A stretch of DNA of 64,000 nucleotides from Symbiodinium natans. Taxonomy: Eukaryota; Sar; Dinophyceae; Suessiales; Symbiodiniaceae. Position numbers and translations under genes: made by a program. Positions 41,205 to 49,976 of the stretch are shown in pieces. Position 1 is the first letter of the stretch. Each line of letters opens with the position of its first letter. The notes under the pieces were generated by a model that had not been told where the DNA came from, ran no database searches, and saw only the letters and a list, made by a program, of their open reading frames with translations. The stretch covers positions 1-64,000 of the forward strand of contig CAJNDS010002112.1 in assembly GCA_905221605.1 (NCBI GenBank), given 5' to 3'.

Positions 41205-44199
41205 CGCCCCTAAAATCTTTGTTGGAGTTCTCACTTCTGCCCGCTTGCTTCAGCTTCTTGGCAGATGTAAAATCTGGATCATACACTAATGTCCAGAATC
41301 CTTCGTTCATCACCTTATGCAGAGTGCCAATCGGAAGTGGCTTCGTCAAATGATCTGCCAGCTGAGCATCAGAATGCACCCAACGTACTGTTGTCTGCAT
41401 CTTCTCTAAGGATTCTAGCAGACACAAAATTTCTAAGGACGAGTACTTGTCTTTAAGTCCTAGCCCTGCTGAATTCAAATCTTTCTTCAACAAAATGTCG
41501 AAGAGTGCCTTCGCGTCGGTCACAACCGCTCCGGGGATGCGACGAATGGCGGATGCAGCGTCTTTGAGGTCAACGGGCACTGCACAGAGCTCTGCCCATG
41601 CCAAGCGCACGAACACCAACTCTTGATCTGCTTCAGCCATCGCCTGTGCCTCTGCCGCTAGCGATGAGCGGGCTTTTCGAGGAAGTCGACATGACCGCCA
41701 GGAAACCATCGTCAAAGGGGACCTCTTGCCCTTCATCATGTCTGGCGTGGTGGCAGCGATGACATAGCCGCCGGTAGAGCTCAAATCAACTCTGTTTGCA
41801 AGAGCTGCATCGCTCCATGCAACGAAGTTCACATCCAAGGGATCATCTACCTGTAGCTGATTGATGCGCGTTGACAAGAAACGTGTTTGGAAACATTCTC
41901 TAGCCAGCTTGTTTGCAGCCTTGAGGGTGCCGAGGTTTGCCCTAGTCACGGCGCTTTGTAGCTGTCCAATCTTTGCCATGAGGTGTGGCGCGGTTTGTTG
42001 ACTACGCCACTGAAGAGCACCTAGAATGCCTCTGAGCTGGGTGAGCTCATCCGGTGTGATCGAGTCTTCGTCGTTCTTCGTGGTGTAAGTGATCGCCTCG
42101 ATGCCCTCGCAGAAGCTGGAGTGGTCCAGAGAGAAGCTGAAATCGGGTTCTTCTCGAATACGAACTCCACAATGCAAGAAGCTGTTGCACTCCCATGGTG
42201 ACCATTTGAATCGAGCATAGAAGCCGTTCAAGGCTTCCACCCAAGCATCACACTCCTCGTCGCCGCTGATGACGAAGTCGTCGACGTGGGCACACACAAA
42301 GCCGCTCGTGATCTTGTTGCCCTCCTTGTCTGTGGTGTAGAAAAGCCACAGACAGGGATCCGTCCGACTCTGGTAGAAACCCAAATTGGCCAATGTCTTC
42401 TTGATGCACTGATACCACGACGCAGGAGCATGCACCAATCCGTAGCATGATTTCAGAACTTGGACCACCTCATTCTTCTCCAACTGCAGCGCCTGGGCCA
42501 GTTCCGGCACCGGGATAGCAAACAAGGATCTGTCTGCCTCCTTTGCTTCGCCCTGCAAAAAAGCGGCTTTCACGTCCGCTTTCAGCAAACGCCATTTTCG
42601 AATGGAAGCAAACTGCAAAGCCAACTGCCTTGTCCTACGACTCATGGTTGGGGCCGCCGATTGGATGTTTGCCAGGTCCGGATCTTCATAGCCGATCAAG
42701 ACGATACGTCCTTTTGGCTGTCCGCTATCTTTGTAGGTTAAAACCCACCGCATGCGGACAAGCCGATTTTTGTCCACTTGATCTTTTGCTGCGCGTTTCA
42801 CAGCAGCGGCAGCCAGCCATTGCTGAACTTCAGTGAGCTTTGCCTTGGAGAAACCAGACTTTTCTTCTTCTGACAGGAGATGCCATTTGACCTCTGCGCC
42901 CTTGATCTTCTTGGCATAGAAGTTCTCAGGTGTCCGGGCCATCTTCTTCCATTCATTATTCTTCTTTGGAAGCTCCAAGGTCAAGCAGCACATGTAGCGG
43001 TCCTTGCTGTCTTGAACGAAGAGGTCATCCTCCCCAACATGCTCACGCCGCTGCTTCTTGAAAAGTGGTTGTGACAGAAGTTCGTTCACGGGGCGCGCTG
43101 TTGGAGGCTCCGTGGCAGGTGGTTCATATCCAGGATCTTGTAGAAATCGCTGCAAGTCCACTCCTGCCCTCGAGGAAGTCGCTGATGCTTCTGTTCTTGT
43201 AGTCGGCGTAGCTGTCGTCCTGGTAGTTGTCGCCTTCGTTGACCACCTCCCTGGTCGGTTTTCCGGGCTGATCAGATCCATCAGCGTCGGATCCTCAACC
43301 TCCTTGTCGGGTTCTTTGTCGGGTGGCTTCGGTGTTCTGGAACGCAAACGAGAAGGCGCTGGTGATGGAGACCTTCCCACCGATCGTCCCCGACTGCCGC
43401 GAAGAGCGCGAGGGGGTCCTTGCGCCAACTCGTCCTCTGGGAACACGCGGTCGTCCAGGATCTCGTACTCACCTTTGAACAGAGTAGTTGTCAAACCGTG
43501 GAAGGTCCACGCGGCAGTTGGAGCATCAGCTCCCTCTGCGATGGCTTTTTCTCTCTCGGACGCGTGGCGCAGTTGTTCTGGCGCGCAGCGCTTCAACCTC
43601 CCATGGGTGACTATCCAGATCACGTGAGATGGCTTTCGCTCATGTCCCATGGCATCTGTTCTGGTCTCCGTTGCCAGAACTCGTCCTGGCCCATACCACT
43701 GCCATAGTTTGTGGGGCATGCGCACTGCTGCTGCTGGTTGCGCTGGGGGTTTCACTCTCTTGAAGTACACCAAGTCGCCGGGGAGAAACTGTTGTAGCCG
43801 CCGCGTCTTGGCATTCATGGCGCGGCTGATTTGTTCCATCGATTGCGCTTTCAGGAACGCAGTCTGAGCTCGATGGCGTAGCTTCAGATTCACTGCCATC
43901 TCGCTCCCAACAACGGCTGAGGATGTCCAAAAAGGGTCATCGTAGGCCTTCTCATGTAGGCGACCTGAAAGTGTAGGTTGCCGACCAAAGGCCCATTGGT
44001 AGGGGCTGTAGCCGTTCACCTTCTCAAACTCGTTGTGAGCTTGACAAGCCTGGACCACAGCAGACCAGGCGTCAAACTCCCCTGACTGCAGCAGCTGTTT
44101 CACCCTGCTCTTGATGGTTTGGATAGACCGTTTCGCAAGGAAGGATTTCGATGCCACGCTCTGCTGCCCAATTTGACAATTCCGTTGCTCGAAAAGCAC
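41161..44199 (-). CDS. Copia pol: end of integrase, reverse transcriptase, RNase H
   Basis: 1012 codons. It starts in the C-terminal half of integrase (KRSIQTIKSRVKQLLQSG, then the GYSPYQWAFGRQPT motif near residue 63). After a variable linker comes reverse transcriptase: RWVLTYKDSGQPKGRIVLIG (about 482), KADVKAAFLQGEA (about 540), CYGLVHAPASWY, and the catalytic VDDFV (about 638), where copia usually has YVDD. RNase H follows with WSDAALAN (about 793), LAAEAQAMAEAD (about 845) and HSDAQLADHLTKPLP (about 945). It ends inside the 3' LTR. The frame differs from the upstream gag-integrase frame; they overlap at 44072-44199. Confidence 0.9.
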   Translation of the reverse strand: MLFEQRNCQIGQQSVASKSFLAKRSIQTIKSRVKQLLQSGEFDAWSAVVQACQAHNEFEKVNGYSPYQWAFGRQPTLSGRLHEKAYDDPFWTSSAVVGSEMAVNLKLRHRAQTAFLKAQSMEQISRAMNAKTRRLQQFLPGDLVYFKRVKPPAQPAAAVRMPHKLWQWYGPGRVLATETRTDAMGHERKPSHVIWIVTHGRLKRCAPEQLRHASEREKAIAEGADAPTAAWTFHGLTTTLFKGEYEILDDRVFPEDELAQGPPRALRGSRGRSVGRSPSPAPSRLRSRTPKPPDKEPDKEVEDPTLMDLISPENRPGRWSTKATTTRTTATPTTRTEASATSSRAGVDLQRFLQDPGYEPPATEPPTARPVNELLSQPLFKKQRREHVGEDDLFVQDSKDRYMCCLTLELPKKNNEWKKMARTPENFYAKKIKGAEVKWHLLSEEEKSGFSKAKLTEVQQWLAAAAVKRAAKDQVDKNRLVRMRWVLTYKDSGQPKGRIVLIGYEDPDLANIQSAAPTMSRRTRQLALQFASIRKWRLLKADVKAAFLQGEAKEADRSLFAIPVPELAQALQLEKNEVVQVLKSCYGLVHAPASWYQCIKKTLANLGFYQSRTDPCLWLFYTTDKEGNKITSGFVCAHVDDFVISGDEECDAWVEALNGFYARFKWSPWECNSFLHCGVRIREEPDFSFSLDHSSFCEGIEAITYTTKNDEDSITPDELTQLRGILGALQWRSQQTAPHLMAKIGQLQSAVTRANLGTLKAANKLARECFQTRFLSTRINQLQVDDPLDVNFVAWSDAALANRVDLSSTGGYVIAATTPDMMKGKRSPLTMVSWRSCRLPRKARSSLAAEAQAMAEADQELVFVRLAWAELCAVPVDLKDAASAIRRIPGAVVTDAKALFDILLKKDLNSAGLGLKDKYSSLEILCLLESLEKMQTTVRWVHSDAQLADHLTKPLPIGTLHKVMNEGFWTLVYDPDFTSAKKLKQAGRSENSNKDFRGVLESEPELLPISML

Positions 44200-47100
44200 C
44201 TTCTGGATCTAGACGAATGGCTGCCGGCGCACCATAATGTCGAATCCAAGTGTCCTGCAGGGCCTGTATCGCTTCAGATCCCGTACAGTTACGACTGTCC
44301 TGCTTTGGATGTTGGAAGAGGAGATGAGGACAGATCAGCCGAGAGGCTTCGTCCACCATGACCATGCAGTGGATCACCTGGTCATCCACCGGGAACTCCG
44401 CGTTGTCAATCACCAAGGTTTCCCATAGAGTTTCGGATCTCTGTAAGGACGCCGAGGGATTTGAAGTGGCAAGGCGAAGTTCTTGGCATTCTGGACATTG
44501 GTGTTGCTTAGCCATGGTCACCACCTCAGGGTGTGCGCCTCGATGACGGAGACATGAAGCCAAAGCCTGATTCGAGGGATGTCCTGTGCGCCGATGCAGT
44601 TTATGCAAAGATTTCTCGACGTTCTTTTTCTCCACCTGCGTCAGGGGCACAAAGGACTTCGTCTTCTCCTCTGGCTCTTCCAAAATCTCCTTCTCGTGAA
44701 AGACGGGGAACACCTGCGGAAAGGCATTCTCGAGGGTGCCCTGGGCCATTGCCATGGTGACTTGAAAAACACGAGTGCACATCGATGTTGGATAAAATCC
44801 TGAAGCTCGGGTTTCCTTTTCTTCAAGACATTCTCCGTGACTATGATCGCCAGGGCACTGCCGAGAAATACCCGCTGCTAGTGCTTCATTGGAGCATACA
44901 ATTTTCCACTGCTTCTTCAGGAACTCATTGCTGCTATTTTTGAGGCCATACGAACACCCATGAACTCTGCCTACATGCAAGCGATGATGGTGACGAAGAT
45001 AATCCATGAAGGATCGCATCTCTCGAACTTGCCATCCACCATTGCTTGACGGCCATTCCCAAGCTATCTCTCGCCCACCCTCTAGCTGTTGATAGGCGAT
45101 CTCTATGGCGTGCTTCATCATCTTTCGGGATTTTCGTTGTCGCTGTTGGCTCTTCTTCAACATCTCATCGGTCCTCTCATATGAAGCCTTCTGGGAGGGT
45201 TCATAGGAGCCACAAGGCAAGGAGAACCAGAGAAGTCGAGGACGATGTCGACTCACCATCTGCGCAAGTTCGACACAGCCTCGTTGGGTGGACAGGTCAC
45301 AAGCCGGAAGTCCAACTCGCAAAGCTGATCGGCCGTGCTCATGAAAAACTTCCACTAGGGTGCTGTCTATCGGACAACAAACTTCCATCAGATCCACCTG
45401 GGGTGCTGTGACCATGATTTCTTCGAAGGCGTCATTGATGTCAGCCAGGTGTTTCACGCCATAGTCCTCGAGCTTGGCTTTGTGCGCAGTTGTCAGGATG
45501 GCATAAGGCTGAGTAAGGATCTCTTCCGTGGCCTTGACATCCGGTGTGTGAAGCTCGGTCAACGCCACCATCAGGGGGAATTCTTCTTGGCGACCAGGTC
45601 CCAGTCTTGCGACTCGGCTTGCTCGGCCTCCTTGTCGTTCTCCCTCTTTTGCGCTTTCTTGCCCGGCGCATTCTTCATCTGCTCGTCCATTTCGGTCGAG
45701 GGCGCAACTGCTGATGACGCCGCCGGGGTTGCCTTTGGCCGATGCACTGTCTTGGTCAGGACCTTGGCCTTCTCGTTCTCCAACTGAGCCAGGCGGCTCC
45801 GCAACGACTCCTCGGCTCCCAAGACACTGACCGTCTTCGCGTTCAGCTTCTCGCGGTTCTGAAGGTTGGTCTCCACATCGTCCTTCACCTGGGCCATCAC
45901 CGTCTTGACGTCGGGAGCCAGAGGACCCGCCTGTTGGCAGGTTGCCTTGGCTCCATAAGCCGGGATATATTCCAGACGAAGACGACAGATGTCGCAGACA
46001 GTCCACTTGCCGTGGGCATTTCGGCCCGATAGAGAGCCGCGGCCTTCGGGCATGGGAGTGTGACTCCCAAAGCATGGGAACCCCTGGCTGCGTCCATCCC
46101 TCGGGTCTGGGCCCTCCCGCCTCGAGAAATCGAAGCGTTCGGGCGTTGGAACCCGGTCCTTCTTCTGCTTGCTCTTCTGCTTGGGCGCGCTCTTTGCCGC
46201 CACCGTTGCCGTTGAAGGAGAGGTCGCCGCTGCATGAGTGCCGCCGGTGGGGGAAGTCGCCGCCATGGTCGGGCACGGAACTTGGAGAGGAAGTTGGCGA
46301 AAAGGCAGTGGACACTGCCGCAATCACGAGTGGCCAAGCCGCTCGCATGCTTGAGCCTGAGTTGTCACGGTCACACATCTCCTCATGAACATGTACATGG
46401 TGGTCAGTGCGGCCGAGGCTGTGAGTGTGCTCCTGGTTCTCTGACAACATGGGCTCAACACTGACAGGCGCAGACTTGCACGGCGCACACGAAGCTTCCC
46501 CCTTGCCATACTCGCTCTGAGCGGGACCCTTCATGTATTGCTCAAACTGCGGTGCGTTCAGTGCTGGTTCGGCGCTCATTGCTGTGAAACTGTTCGCGCC
46601 CTCACCCTGCGGAACCCAATCTTGCGTGAGGTCCAAAAGCAGGTGGCCATTTGGGGCGCGACTTAGCGGAATCCACATTCCGGGAGCTATGTGCTGAAAC
46701 TGGATCTGATCCCTCTCAAAATCCACAATGGCTTTCATGCGCTTCAGAGTCTTCACGGAGATCAGAAGAGGAATGCCAGGCGCATCTAACGCGTGAACTC
46801 CCAGGGGCACGCGCTGTCCATTGACAATCTGGGGGACCTCCACGAAGGACACGGCGGACTGGTACGTGCCGTTCCCGAAGCGAAACTTCTTCTGGCGGTC
46901 GCGCACTACGAACTCTTCAGGTCCGTGTCGGCGGGCTCGAAGTGTCATGATCTCCTCCAAGGCTTCCATGGATGCAATGGACTCTGTGGCCCCGGAGTCG
47001 ATCACGGCGTGACCAGGAAACTCCACCGACATGGCTGCCAGTACATCTGGTCCCAAAGCTGCCACCACGGAGTCTCCCTCATCGTCGCCAGTGGTCGTCG

Positions 47101-48778
47101 CGTCACACGTTGGACTGTCCACCGTCGTCACCATGTACACCTCATGGGCGTAGTAGCTCGAAGGTGTAGTTGAGGCTGCCATAGAGACCGACGAGGAACT
47201 TCTCTTTGGGCACCGTCGCCAATCGTGATCTTGCGCGCCACACACGAAGCAGCCCTTGTACTCGGGGTTGCCGGGCCTTTGTCCGCTGCCTCCTTTGCCG
47301 AAAGCAGCCAGGACCGTTGAACTTGCCAAAGTGGGACTCGACGGCAAGGACTTGCCAAAGGATTTTCCTTTGCCCTTTCCTTTAGGGGAACCCTTAAACT
47401 TACCTTTCAGAGTCTTGAGGGGGTAAAAACCACGAGACACATGCTTGGCCGCATTGAGTGCCCGGCTTTCCTTGAAGCTTCGAAGTCGATCTTGAAAAGC
47501 GACAAAGGCCTCCTGCAAGGGCTTCTCGGCCTCGCCACTCTCCTGAACATCCAGCCAAGTCTTGGTGTCTGCCCAAGACCAGTAGATGCCGGCTGCATCT
47601 GGGGCATAGAAGTCGTCTTCGCACCATTCCCACGCCATCTCATGGCCATCTGGCAAGAAAGTGCTCCACGCTTCTTCAGGACCATGTGCTGCGTACACGT
47701 CAGGCGGTAAGCGGTCGCCCACCCACAAGATGGAAGATTCATCAAGCTCCTCCACCTCTCCGTCTGGTAGGCAACCCCACTGAGCATCCTGTTCAACCCA
47801 GTAGGACCGTCGTGCTCGATGAAGATGGTCTCCACGGATACGTTGTGACTCCGCCGCCAGCAACTCTTCCTCCTGGTCGCGCATGGCGCGCTCCATCGAG
47901 TCCAGGTCCAGCCGGTTGTTGGTGGCACTCAGTACTGACAGGCGTGCACTTGCTGGTAGTCCGCTCCGACGAAGCAAGATCCAGCCTAGGATCTCCTTTG
48001 GTAGGATCTCCTCGGTGCTGAAGTCAAATTGGTCCCATTGGATGGGTTCTTCATCCCACCAGGCATCCTCATCATCCCAATCTCTGCGCCGCCGACGATG
48101 ATACCATTCGGACCACTCCTCAGCTGTCCACTCACCATTCCTGGAGCTTTCATTGTCTGGGTCGCGCTGCGGAACTGGCTCATAACCCCCAGGCCGGGGA
48201 TCAGCAGGCTCTTCGTGAGCTTCATGACCAGGATTGTCCGGAGGATGTGGTGAACCAGGTGGCGTCCTGTTTGCCCTTGGTGACGTTACGTCGGAACGAA
48301 GTCGCTCAGAACCAGGTGCATCTGAAGCAGGCCGACCGGTAGTCCGGGTTGTTGGTGACTGTCGTCTCTCCAGATCTTTGCGTTGCCGCGCCATTGCTCG
48401 CTGAAGTCGACGGTAACTTTCCCGAACCTGCGTTGCCCACTCCGCCATGCTCGAACCGGGTGTACGACGCAGGCGCAGAAAGAAGTCCTCTAGTCTCTGC
48501 CCGGTATCTGGTACGGGCGCCTTGCACAGCCTATCCTCCAGGAAGTGCAGGAGATAGGCTGGACCATCCTTGCGCTGCAACTGTCCGTGGTCGACCTCTG
48601 AGCTCACAATGTCCCAAGCGCGTCCTGTGAGCCTGGAGGCTAGTTCTGCGCCCAGAAGGTGGCGCTTCTTTACCTCCGTCCTTTCATACTGGAGACGCAC
48701 CCTCTTCACATATTCCAACCATGTGGTTGGATCTCCGTTCCACGTCGCCACTTGGTCCTTCTTCTCTACCGTAGTCAT
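44072..48778 (-). CDS. Copia gag-protease-methyltransferase-like-integrase
   Basis: 1568 codons from ATG 48778, 113 bp after the 5' LTR. Residues 1-330 are gag-like (RLTGRAWDIVSSEV). A zinc knuckle CFVCGAQDHDWRRC (C-x2-C-x4-H-x4-C) lies near 508, and the protease active site AVIDSGATES near 588. Residues about 815-1065 are a shadow frame: the likely true protein is in frame 2 (see 45571-46323). From about 1127, LMEVCCPIDSTLVEVFHEHG, LLWFSLPCGSYEPSQ (about 1181) and EIAWEWPSSNGGW (about 1234) resemble a cytosine-5 methyltransferase. Then an HHCC finger (about 1389-1432) and the integrase Asp residues VIDNAEF (about 1455) and RLDPEGAF (about 1522). The frame ends 20-odd codons later where integrase continues in another frame. 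Confidence 0.87.
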   Translation of the reverse strand: MTTVEKKDQVATWNGDPTTWLEYVKRVRLQYERTEVKKRHLLGAELASRLTGRAWDIVSSEVDHGQLQRKDGPAYLLHFLEDRLCKAPVPDTGQRLEDFFLRLRRTPGSSMAEWATQVRESYRRLQRAMARQRKDLERRQSPTTRTTGRPASDAPGSERLRSDVTSPRANRTPPGSPHPPDNPGHEAHEEPADPRPGGYEPVPQRDPDNESSRNGEWTAEEWSEWYHRRRRRDWDDEDAWWDEEPIQWDQFDFSTEEILPKEILGWILLRRSGLPASARLSVLSATNNRLDLDSMERAMRDQEEELLAAESQRIRGDHLHRARRSYWVEQDAQWGCLPDGEVEELDESSILWVGDRLPPDVYAAHGPEEAWSTFLPDGHEMAWEWCEDDFYAPDAAGIYWSWADTKTWLDVQESGEAEKPLQEAFVAFQDRLRSFKESRALNAAKHVSRGFYPLKTLKGKFKGSPKGKGKGKSFGKSLPSSPTLASSTVLAAFGKGGSGQRPGNPEYKGCFVCGAQDHDWRRCPKRSSSSVSMAASTTPSSYYAHEVYMVTTVDSPTCDATTTGDDEGDSVVAALGPDVLAAMSVEFPGHAVIDSGATESIASMEALEEIMTLRARRHGPEEFVVRDRQKKFRFGNGTYQSAVSFVEVPQIVNGQRVPLGVHALDAPGIPLLISVKTLKRMKAIVDFERDQIQFQHIAPGMWIPLSRAPNGHLLLDLTQDWVPQGEGANSFTAMSAEPALNAPQFEQYMKGPAQSEYGKGEASCAPCKSAPVSVEPMLSENQEHTHSLGRTDHHVHVHEEMCDRDNSGSSMRAAWPLVIAAVSTAFSPTSSPSSVPDHGGDFPHRRHSCSGDLSFNGNGGGKERAQAEEQAEEGPGSNARTLRFLEAGGPRPEGWTQPGVPMLWESHSHARRPRLSIGPKCPRQVDCLRHLSSSSGIYPGLWSQGNLPTGGSSGSRRQDGDGPGEGRCGDQPSEPREAEREDGQCLGSRGVVAEPPGSVGEREGQGPDQDSASAKGNPGGVISSCALDRNGRADEECAGQESAKEGERQGGRASRVARLGPGRQEEFPLMVALTELHTPDVKATEEILTQPYAILTTAHKAKLEDYGVKHLADINDAFEEIMVTAPQVDLMEVCCPIDSTLVEVFHEHGRSALRVGLPACDLSTQRGCVELAQMVSRHRPRLLWFSLPCGSYEPSQKASYERTDEMLKKSQQRQRKSRKMMKHAIEIAYQQLEGGREIAWEWPSSNGGWQVREMRSFMDYLRHHHRLHVGRVHGCSYGLKNSSNEFLKKQWKIVCSNEALAAGISRQCPGDHSHGECLEEKETRASGFYPTSMCTRVFQVTMAMAQGTLENAFPQVFPVFHEKEILEEPEEKTKSFVPLTQVEKKNVEKSLHKLHRRTGHPSNQALASCLRHRGAHPEVVTMAKQHQCPECQELRLATSNPSASLQRSETLWETLVIDNAEFPVDDQVIHCMVMVDEASRLICPHLLFQHPKQDSRNCTGSEAIQALQDTWIRHYGAPAAIRLDPEGAFRATELSNWAAERGIEILPCETVYPNHQEQGETAAAVRGV
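45571..46323 (-). CDS. Central module of the polyprotein in a shifted frame
   Basis: 250 codons in frame 2, ending TGA at 45571. From MAATSPTGGTHAAATSP it is coding-like: a Lys-rich linker, a Cys pair in KWTVCDICRLRLEYIPAYG, then a coiled coil (EESLRSRLAQLENEKAKVL). The other frame across this interval is Gly/Arg/Ser-rich and looks like a shadow. Both borders fall at a run TTCCCCC on the coding strand (plus coordinates 46249-46253 and 45574-45578): a +1 change goes in and a -1 change comes out. Either homopolymer indels or sequence errors would explain this. The Cys pair may form a zinc site; function unknown. Confidence 0.62.
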   Translation of the reverse strand: MRQCPLPFRQLPLQVPCPTMAATSPTGGTHAAATSPSTATVAAKSAPKQKSKQKKDRVPTPERFDFSRREGPDPRDGRSQGFPCFGSHTPMPEGRGSLSGRNAHGKWTVCDICRLRLEYIPAYGAKATCQQAGPLAPDVKTVMAQVKDDVETNLQNREKLNAKTVSVLGAEESLRSRLAQLENEKAKVLTKTVHRPKATPAASSAVAPSTEMDEQMKNAPGKKAQKRENDKEAEQAESQDWDLVAKKNSP

Positions 48779-48878
48779 GTCCGCGAAGGCCGGTTTGCAC
48801 TGGCTTGTCTTGCCAAACGAATTCCCAAATTCGGCTCCTCAATCCTGGTCGCAAAGCCCCCGTCACGAATGAGCGGAT

Positions 48879-48890
48879 GCTCCGCTACCA
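48879..48890 (-). other. Primer-binding site of the copia element
   Basis: TGGTAGCGGAGC on the element strand, one base after the 5' LTR. It differs at two of twelve bases from the classic initiator-tRNA site TGGTATCAGAGC. Confidence 0.6.
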
Positions 48891-48891
48891 G

Positions 48892-49200
48892 TATTGGAAG
48901 CAAACGGGCCTCTGAGTCTCGAAGGAATGATCAAGAGGCTCAAGTGCAAATGCGAATCGCCAAGATCGCTCTCCGGGCCCTTGAGGCCCAACAAAGATCA
49001 CACAGCGAATCCTCCAATGGCTCGCTCGATGCAAAACACAATGTTTTGCTTTTCTGTGCTCACGTAGCTGTGATTCGCCGTATGGCGAGATATTCAGGCA
49101 AAAGGGATCCCTGTGGGTGATTTGGGCCGAAGTGAGAAGCGGAAACAAACAACACCTCAAAGCATCGAGATCGGAAGCAACTCAGGCTCAGATTCCAACA
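48892..49200 (-). repeat. 5' LTR of the copia element
   Basis: Begins TGTTGGAATCTGAGCC on the element strand and ends CCAATA. Immediately followed (plus strand, 49201) by target duplicate AAACC. Confidence 0.92.
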
Positions 49201-49234
49201 AAACCCTAAACCGTGTGTATTCCGGCGCCCTCAG

Positions 49235-49313
49235 CCCCAAGATGTCCTACCTGGGCCTGGAAGATCGGCACAAAGGGGGCAGAACCCAGAAGCCACATGA
49301 CCCAAAATGCTAG
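49235..49313 (+). CDS. Terminal exon on the far side of the copia element
   Basis: Acceptor ATTCCGGCGCCCTCAG|, one nt then PKMSYLGLEDRHKGGRTQKP then HDPKC and TAG at 49311. The leftover AG of exon 40764-40813 plus this first C gives a Ser codon, so the phases fit. Third positions are GC-rich. The upstream flank is the CCCTAAA run that took the retrotransposon. Confidence 0.52.
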
Positions 49314-49694
49314 ACTGCACCGGACTAAACACTGAACCCTAAACTTTCCCAAACCCCCCTGATTCCTCACGCCTAAAGCCTAGACCCTGAACCCAAAACC
49401 CCCCTTTTGGTCCTAATGCCTAAGCCTCCGGCAGCCTTGCCAGGCCCGGCGCTGGCACCTGCCAGCCGCGCTGGCAGCACCTAAGGCATGCGGCCGCAGG
49501 TTCTGGGGTTTAAGGTCAAGGGTTTAGGGTTTAGGGTTTAGGGTTTAGGGCGATTGGGCGGTGGTTGTAGTTTCTGCCACCAATGCTTTCACAAGCCACA
49601 CGTATATTTTCCTGCAAAGTGTGCAGCTTACATGCTGGACGAGGCTCGCGGCGAGCTCCCTGCTGGATGACTTCGAAGTTCATCAGTCGCAGCG

Positions 49695-49976
49695 CTATGC
49701 CTCCGCAATGGTGGGCTCAGATTTCTGCAGGCTGAGGTAAAAATGGTAGCCGCTCTTGAAGTTCAGACGTTTGTGAACTTTATCTTCATAAGCTTTCTGG
49801 GCCTGCCAGCATGAGCCACTAGCCCTAACATAAAGTCCTGGCCCAAGTCCTTCATGTTTTCCAAACCCCATCCAAGCATGGACTCCCTTGTAGAATTTTG
49901 TAGGCATCTGTACATCTGCAAAACACAACACGTATGCCCAGATTCCTTCCCTGGACCAGACACCCCTCAACTGCAC
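49695..49976 (-). CDS. Terminal exon or gene end, about 93 residues
   Basis: Open to TAG at 49695. Reads GVWSREGIWAYVLCFADVQM, HAWMGFGKHEGLGPGLYVRA and YHFYLSLQKSEPTIAEA. Rich in aromatic residues, with less GC3 bias than other islands. The start at 49976 (GTG) is only the limit of openness. No family recognised. Confidence 0.48.
   Translation of the reverse strand: MQLRGVWSREGIWAYVLCFADVQMPTKFYKGVHAWMGFGKHEGLGPGLYVRASGSCWQAQKAYEDKVHKRLNFKSGYHFYLSLQKSEPTIAEA

Larger units (their letters stand above)
40896..49200 (-). mobile_element. Complete Ty1/copia LTR retrotransposon
   Basis: 8305 bp with 309-bp LTRs that appear identical by eye, flanked by a 5-bp target duplication AAACC (40891-40895 and 49201-49205) inside a CCCTAAA repeat. 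On its coding strand: 5' LTR (48892-49200), primer-binding site, gag, CCHC knuckle, protease, a central module, a methyltransferase-like region, integrase, reverse transcriptase, RNase H and 3' LTR. Integrase before reverse transcriptase is the copia order. The LTR starts TGTTGGAAT, typical of copia. Identical LTRs indicate recent insertion, yet the coding frame is damaged at three places, so this copy may rely on others or the frame changes may be functional. Confidence 0.93.

Noticed and set aside
45580-46300. The Gly/Arg/Ser-rich stretch of the 1568-codon frame as the true central region
   Set aside because: The alternative frame has a Cys pair and a coiled coil and looks coding, so the main frame there is treated as a shadow.
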